Source of the DNA: Chrysogorgia sp. JL179-B06
Lineage: Eukaryota; Cnidaria; Anthozoa; Scleralcyonacea; Chrysogorgiidae
Length of the DNA: 64,000 bases
NCBI GenBank assembly: GCA_035772405.1
Contig: JAYKKM010000048.1
Location: 1,181,001 to 1,245,000 of the forward strand
Direction: 5' to 3'
The notes below the pieces were generated by a model. That model was not told the DNA's origin. It did not search any database and saw only the letters and a program-made list of their open reading frames with translations. Positions 59,401 to 64,000 of this stretch are shown here, one piece after another. A program made the translations under genes and the position numbers. Every line of letters begins with the position of its first letter. Position 1 is the stretch's first letter.

Positions 59401-60497
59401 AGAGCCAACGGCGGCCATTACTAAGGGATCAAAGTCGCAGTAAATCTGTAGGTAGGCCATGAATCGTTTTACTCAGTAATTTGAAAAATGTCTTCTGGTC
59501 CTCTTTATAGTAAAATTATTTTATTTTGTGGATGGTAAGAGCACATAATCCAACAAAAAACCTCATAGGATCCTCAGTTGGTCCCTTAGTAATGGCGGAC
59601 TTCCGGCTTCATTTTAATTCTGAACAATAGTTACTCGATCCAGTCTTCTCTCGAGATCAGTGTTCTGGATGCGGCGCCTAATCGACCATTTATGGTACCC
59701 AACTTACCTAAGCAACTTATTATCGCTCTTGGAATGGACAAACTCGGCGACTTCGCTTCTTCTCCACAACTGCCAACAACATCAAACCCGACAAAAGAAT
59801 AAAAAAGAATTGCAGATCCAGTCATCATCCCACTGAACCCAAACGGAAAAAAGTCTGACCAGTTGTTTAAATCTGCGAAAACTAGCCCACTTATGGTAAC
59901 AAAGATAATCACGACAAAATTAAGAACTAAAAAGAACCAATTAAACATGACAGATTGCTTGACACCAGTTGCCACTACTGCGACAACAACGACGACAACA
60001 AGTGCCGCCAAAACATCTGGGTATTTAGCCAATAATGGAGCATGAATCGTGCCAAATATCTCCTCGGTAAATTCTTGGATGCTATTGTTAAACAATGCAT
60101 CTGTAAACGACCCCCACACCCTGGCCGTAGCCGCCGTCCCGACGATGTATTCGAGCAGCAGGTTCCAGCCGATGGTGAAAGCGCATAGCTCGCCAATAGA
60201 TACGTAACTGTATATATAAGCCGAGCCAGCTTTCGGGAGTCTGGCCCCAAACTCCGCGTAACACAGGCCACAGAGTAGCGCAGCGAAGGCAGCGATTGCG
60301 AATGATAAGATGACGGATGGTCCAGCATTGAGCCTGATGACTTCACCAGTAAGGACGTAGATACCAGTACTAATAGTACCACTTAGGGCAAGAGCAGTGA
60401 GATCAAGCGTTGTTAAACATCGCTTGAGTGGCGTCTTCTCAAAGTCACTTGGCTTTAGATGTTTAGTTCGAGTGAATGCCTTCAGTAGCTTGTTCAT
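56456..60497 (-). CDS. SLC7A-type cationic amino-acid transporter, copy B, with a frameshift
   Basis: Paralogue of copy A with the same three exons: 60497-59708 (790 nt, identical length), 58827-57854 (974 nt, one less than copy A), 56589-56456 (134 nt, identical length). The missing base lies in a G run (CCCC on the + strand, 58685-58688). After KYFVAL the frame goes to a stop about a dozen codons later, while the shifted frame continues openly for the rest of the exon. No other disruption is seen, so this is either a recent null allele or a homopolymer sequencing error. TM1 reads GTISTGIY, where copy A has STIGTGIY: the first glycine of the GxG substrate motif is serine. The TM3 glutamate (CYAEFGAR) is kept. 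The tail exon differs from copy A. Intron 1 contains tRNA-like repeats and a TIR element, and intron 2 is a 1.2-kb trinucleotide array. Confidence 0.88.
56690..57795. repeat. ATC/ACC trinucleotide array, 1.1 kb, transporter B intron 2
   Basis: CATCATCACTATCACCATC-type units with a higher-order duplication: the block ending CACCATCATCCTATCACC recurs (near 56990 and 57265). All long frames here are Ser/His/Ile/Thr or Met/Val artefacts. Confidence 0.9.
58885..59125 (+). repeat. tRNA-like repeat, three units (transporter B intron 1)
   Basis: Same unit as at 44445-45490 but in the opposite orientation: TGTAGCTCAATGGTTAGAGC, CATCAGAAGGTTACAGG and CACATATGTAACCTTCACTC. Confidence 0.8.
59168..59645 (-). 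mobile_element. GACTGGAT-TIR element, copy 4 (most complete)
   Basis: Imperfect terminal inverted repeats: GACTGGATTGAGC at the left and, reversed, GACTGGATCGAGTAACTATT at the right. 478 bp, inside transporter B intron 1. Confidence 0.75.
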
Positions 60498-60599
60498 CAC
60501 GGTGTGGTTCTGTAAAGAATATTTTGAGAAATAGACGAACTGGTCAATGTGTATATAAAGCTTCCACAATTTTTAGATTTCTGTTTTGGGGACGCCAAG

Positions 60600-61010
60600 A
60601 TAGAAATTATTAATATAATATCATTAATTATTAACATATTATATATTATATAAATAAATTATTTTTCAGTTTTAGATTTGGTCCATTCGTTTCGGAGATA
60701 TATATCTATCTTTAAATATAAATATAATTATAAAACTTAATTATTATAATTAATAATTAAGTTTTATAATTATAATAATTAAGTATTATAATTATAAAAC
60801 TTAATTATTATAATTAAATAATTAAGTTTTATAATTATAATAATTAAGTTTTATTAAAATATTATAATTTAAAAAAATTTATTTAATATTAATTATAATT
60901 AATTATAATAAATAATAATAATTTATTAATAATTAATTAATTAATAATAATTAATAATAACATTACTAATTTAACATTACTAATTTAATAATTAACATTA
61001 ATTTTAATAC
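60600..61010. repeat. AT-rich tract of TTATAATTA palindromes
   Basis: Nearly pure A+T with repeated self-complementary units such as AACTTAATTATTATAATTAA that could extrude as cruciforms. Confidence 0.8.
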
Positions 61011-61493
61011 AATATCTAACCCGTTACCTAAACTCTCCAGCCTCCTACCATCTTGGCATCAGTCAAAATACAACCTTAGACATAATAGACAGCGCCATGC
61101 CCTCTATAACCTTCCCAGAATAAGTACAGAAAAATGTAAAGGTCATTGACAAAATGGAAGACCGTTGCCCATAGAGACACAACATTCTCGAAGGCCGCTG
61201 CAAAAATCCGGAATTCATTACCAGAGGAAATTAAAAAAACAATGTTTAAATAGTTTTTTGTTGGTGACTGACGTTTCGACGGCCTCAGCATAATATATAT
61301 ATATACGTCTATATTATTATATACATATATATATATCATCCCGGCATTACCACCACTATATATACAGAACTCGTGACTGGGCTCTTGGCAACGGCTTCCG
61401 CGTACTAGCATCGCAGGATCGCGGGTTCAATGTTGTAAAACTCTCTCCCTTTATACGAATGTCAGTCAACTCAATTATATACATCACTAGACC

Positions 61494-61752
61494 TGCTCCA
61501 AGTCTACCTCTTTCGTAGCCTGAGCCGTTACGTTTGGTAGGTGTTTCGAGAGGGTTTGTTTCGAGATGGGTAAATTTGAGACGTGTTTGTTTCCGATTCG
61601 AGACGTGTTTGTTTCCGATTCGAGACGGGTTTATCGTCTCGAAACAAACCCGTTTCAAATAAACATAAACCCGTCTCGAAACAAACCCGTCTCAAATAAA
61701 CGCGTCTCGAAATAAACCCGTCTCGAACCAAGAGGCAGACTTGGAGCAAGTC
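61494..61752. repeat. inverted repeat with GAGACG/CGTCTC tandem core
   Basis: Ends AGACCTGCTCCAAGTCTACC and, reversed, AGACTTGCTCCAAGTCTGCC. The interior is short tandem GAGACGTGTTTGTTTCCGATT units meeting complementary CGTCTCGAAACAAACCC units. Confidence 0.7.
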
Positions 61753-62872
61753 TAATACATCATGACAACTTCTGTAGGGCCTTATAATTTCACCTGGCTA
61801 TACTGTTGGGTTATAATTAGATTATCATTAAAGCGGCATTTTGAACGTATTTTTATTATCCAACAATTAGCAACACCGCTATGGCATTTTGTATATGTTT
61901 TTCGGAAATGCAACTAGCCTTGCATATAAGCATAGAGAAAATTCCACATCGCAACAAAGACACAATCCCAATACGCTCTGACTCGCGCGAAGGCTGAGTG
62001 AATAGAATGTTCACGAAGCATATGTGATATGGTTGAGCAGCTTTTGAAGCATTTCCTAAGTTTGGGATTTGGCTGTCAATATATGAAAGTGTAGAAATAT
62101 ATATATAATTTGATATATACTGTTATAATACGTTCTCTTCGCTTTAAATATTTTTTCTCTTAGCCTTAGAACAGTCAGATGTTGTTTTTAAACATGAACT
62201 TTGTGTTGACGTTAATACGAAGTTACCGAACACAGCTGGGACGGTGGGACCAGCCGCTATATAAACCCATATAGGCTATTATAGCGTTTTACGTACAGGA
62301 AGGTTTACAATGCTATTTCTTACCAGTCTTCCTGAAGCATAATAGTTATAAGAAAGAGAGAATACTGATGACAAAACCAAGTCCACCACGCCAAGCGTTC
62401 GCCTTCAGCGTATTCACTTGCTTTCAAAAATATGAATTAAATTATACAATTGAATGGAGTAATAATTAATAATGCAAATTATGATCAGGCGATGTTGTGT
62501 AACGTTAAGTACCGTTGTAAACTTAAGTGCTGCCGTTTACACGAGGCCTGTCTGAGTTCAGGTCTCACAGTCTCACTGACTTTAGTTATTTCTTCAGCTC
62601 TGCCAAAACATAATAGACTGAAAACATTGCAAAACTGAAAACGTAGCAGCTAGGAAGACACAGAGATGCCTGCGGAGAAGGCCAGGTGTTTTCCTGTAAC
62701 CTGTAGGTTCTTTACATGGATCGTGTGACTTACTGACGCCTGATTTTCATTTCAAGCCCGCCTAAACGCGGGTCGGTTGTAGGTATGATCAACACTTCAG
62801 GCCGACCTTGACAACGGACCATTTCCCAAAAGCCATTAAGTCCAATCCGTCTTCAGATCCTTCTAAACGTTC

Positions 62873-63861
62873 TTAAGCCCGGTTTCCATACGATCGCAGC
62901 GATTGCAATGATCGCAACAATCGTCGACTCCTTGCGATCGTTGCATTCATATAGAAATCGGGCTTCAATCGCAACGATCGCAGAGATAGAAATGTTTCTA
63001 TTTCTGCGATCGCAATGATCGCCAGGTTTATGGTTTCCATATGATCGCAAGGCTCGCAATACTCTTTATTTCTGCGATCATATGGAAACCGGTGTGGCGG
63101 TCTGAGATTGTCACCGTGCTGAGATTGCATATTCACTTAGTGCGCATGCTCGAAAAGTGGTTACAATCTCAGCACGCGCAAGAACAGTCCAAGATTGTCA
63201 CCGTGCTGAGATTGTATCTCGAATTTAATAATCGAATGTTAATGACCAGTTCAAGCAAACACTTTGCCTTGAAACGATTGATTAATGACATTTTCAGTTT
63301 GTGGATAATTTCCCAGGAAGAAATCTAGAAATTAGTCAATTCTGAAATCCTATGTTGTTGAAACATTGGCATGGCGTTTAATCTTGGCTTAAGTCGCTCA
63401 ACCAAAGTTATTTCAAACCTTTTGCCAAATTCCGATTGCACCTTATCGAAAGGATTGAGCACTATAGAGCATCTTGGTATATGGGAAAATTCAAATTATT
63501 GTCAATGAGCGTGACCACAGTGTGTGAAAAGTGCCAGTTTCACAACAGTGTCAATAGTCTCGATTTCACAATAGTCTTGGGATCTTGGGTTATGCAAAAC
63601 TGGTTGTAGAAAATTGTGAACATGGAAGTTGAGAACTTGTAGACTTAACAAACAATAAACAAGTTTATCAAAGGAACACAAGATTATCCCAGAAAGCTTT
63701 CCTGGATAATTCTCCCGACATATTATATCTTCTTCAAAAGCACAATGTATGTAAATAGTAATCTTAGCACGGGAGATATTTATTACAGGCCCAAACGGTA
63801 AGTGCGCATGTCCAGGACAATCTCAGCACGGTACAATCTCAGACCGCCACACCGGGCTTAA
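62873..63861. mobile_element. TTAA element interrupted by a second TIR element
   Basis: Outer element: TTAA then GCCCGGTTTCCATACGATCG, with the mirrored end GCGATCATATGGAAACCGG at 63074-63092, resuming as GGGCTTAA at 63854-63861. Inner element 63093-63851 (759 bp): ends TGTGGCGGTCTGAGATTG and CAATCTCAGACCGCCACA, flanked by CCGG on both sides (63089-63092 and 63852-63855). GTGCTGAGATTG is repeated subterminally. Neither encodes a transposase. Confidence 0.75.
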
Positions 63862-64000
63862 GAACATTAACAGGAATTTCGATATTAACATAAATATTAA
63901 TTGATGAACGATGGTCCGACCTGAAACTAATTGAAAGGCTGATTGTTTGTGAGGTCGGCCTCATGCCATGTAAACAACTTCACTGGCGATAAGTTATTTT

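Larger units (their letters stand above)
60498..64000. other. intergenic region upstream of transporter B
   Basis: Contains an AT-rich palindromic tract (60600-61010), an inverted repeat (61494-61752) and a nested element (62873-63861). 61760-62870 has no recognised feature. No gene was recognised. Confidence 0.5.

Overview
The window is a piece of a metazoan nuclear genome. Its genes have many short exons with GT-AG splice sites and animal-type products. The introns and intergenic DNA are packed with minisatellites, fold-back (MITE-like) elements, tRNA- and 5S-rRNA-derived SINEs and hAT-like elements. There are no bacterial operons, CRISPR arrays or rRNA genes. Repeat load, gene size and divergence from vertebrate proteins suggest a marine invertebrate (for example a cnidarian or an invertebrate deuterostome), but the species cannot be named from the sequence alone.

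Four protein-coding genes can be reconstructed exon by exon. (1) A complete cyclin L gene lies on the + strand at 653-17044 (11 coding exons, 486 aa). (2) A complete condensin I HEAT subunit gene, NCAPD2, lies on the - strand at 18028-38905 (32 coding exons, 1488 aa), convergent with cyclin L. (3, 4) Two tandem SLC7A-type cationic amino-acid transporter genes lie on the - strand: copy A at 42209-46443 (3 coding exons, 632 aa) and copy B at 56456-60497 (same structure). Copy B has an apparent 1-nt deletion in exon 2 and has lost a glycine of the TM1 substrate motif. At the left edge, 2-151 may be the tail of another + strand gene.

Region by region: 1-650 is the edge fragment and upstream region of cyclin L. 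Cyclin L intron 3 (2585-11052) holds a 21-bp minisatellite of about 1.7 kb and a polypyrimidine tract of about 1.75 kb. Cyclin L intron 4 holds a 101-bp minisatellite and a TTAA fold-back element. In NCAPD2, introns 11, 7 and 6 are filled or dominated by three different minisatellites, and the intron 7 array is the same family as the one in cyclin L intron 4. 39-42.2 kb is intergenic with two hAT-like elements that have perfect 8-bp target-site duplications. 42.2-46.4 kb is transporter A, whose intron 1 is a tRNA-like satellite and whose last exon is spliced directly behind the tail of a 5S-rRNA-derived SINE. 46.4-56.4 kb is repeat-rich intergenic DNA with another hAT-like element. 56.4-60.5 kb is transporter B. 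60.5-64 kb is intergenic, with an AT-rich palindromic tract and a nested pair of terminal-inverted-repeat elements.

Cyclin L is a splicing/transcription cyclin, NCAPD2 acts in mitotic chromosome condensation, and the transporters import cationic amino acids. The sequence shows no functional link among them. I found no convincing new biological system. The most notable observations are a last-exon splice acceptor abutting a SINE tail, mosaic divergence of the transporter pair, spread of one minisatellite between introns of neighbouring genes, and amplification of a tRNA-like SINE head into a satellite.
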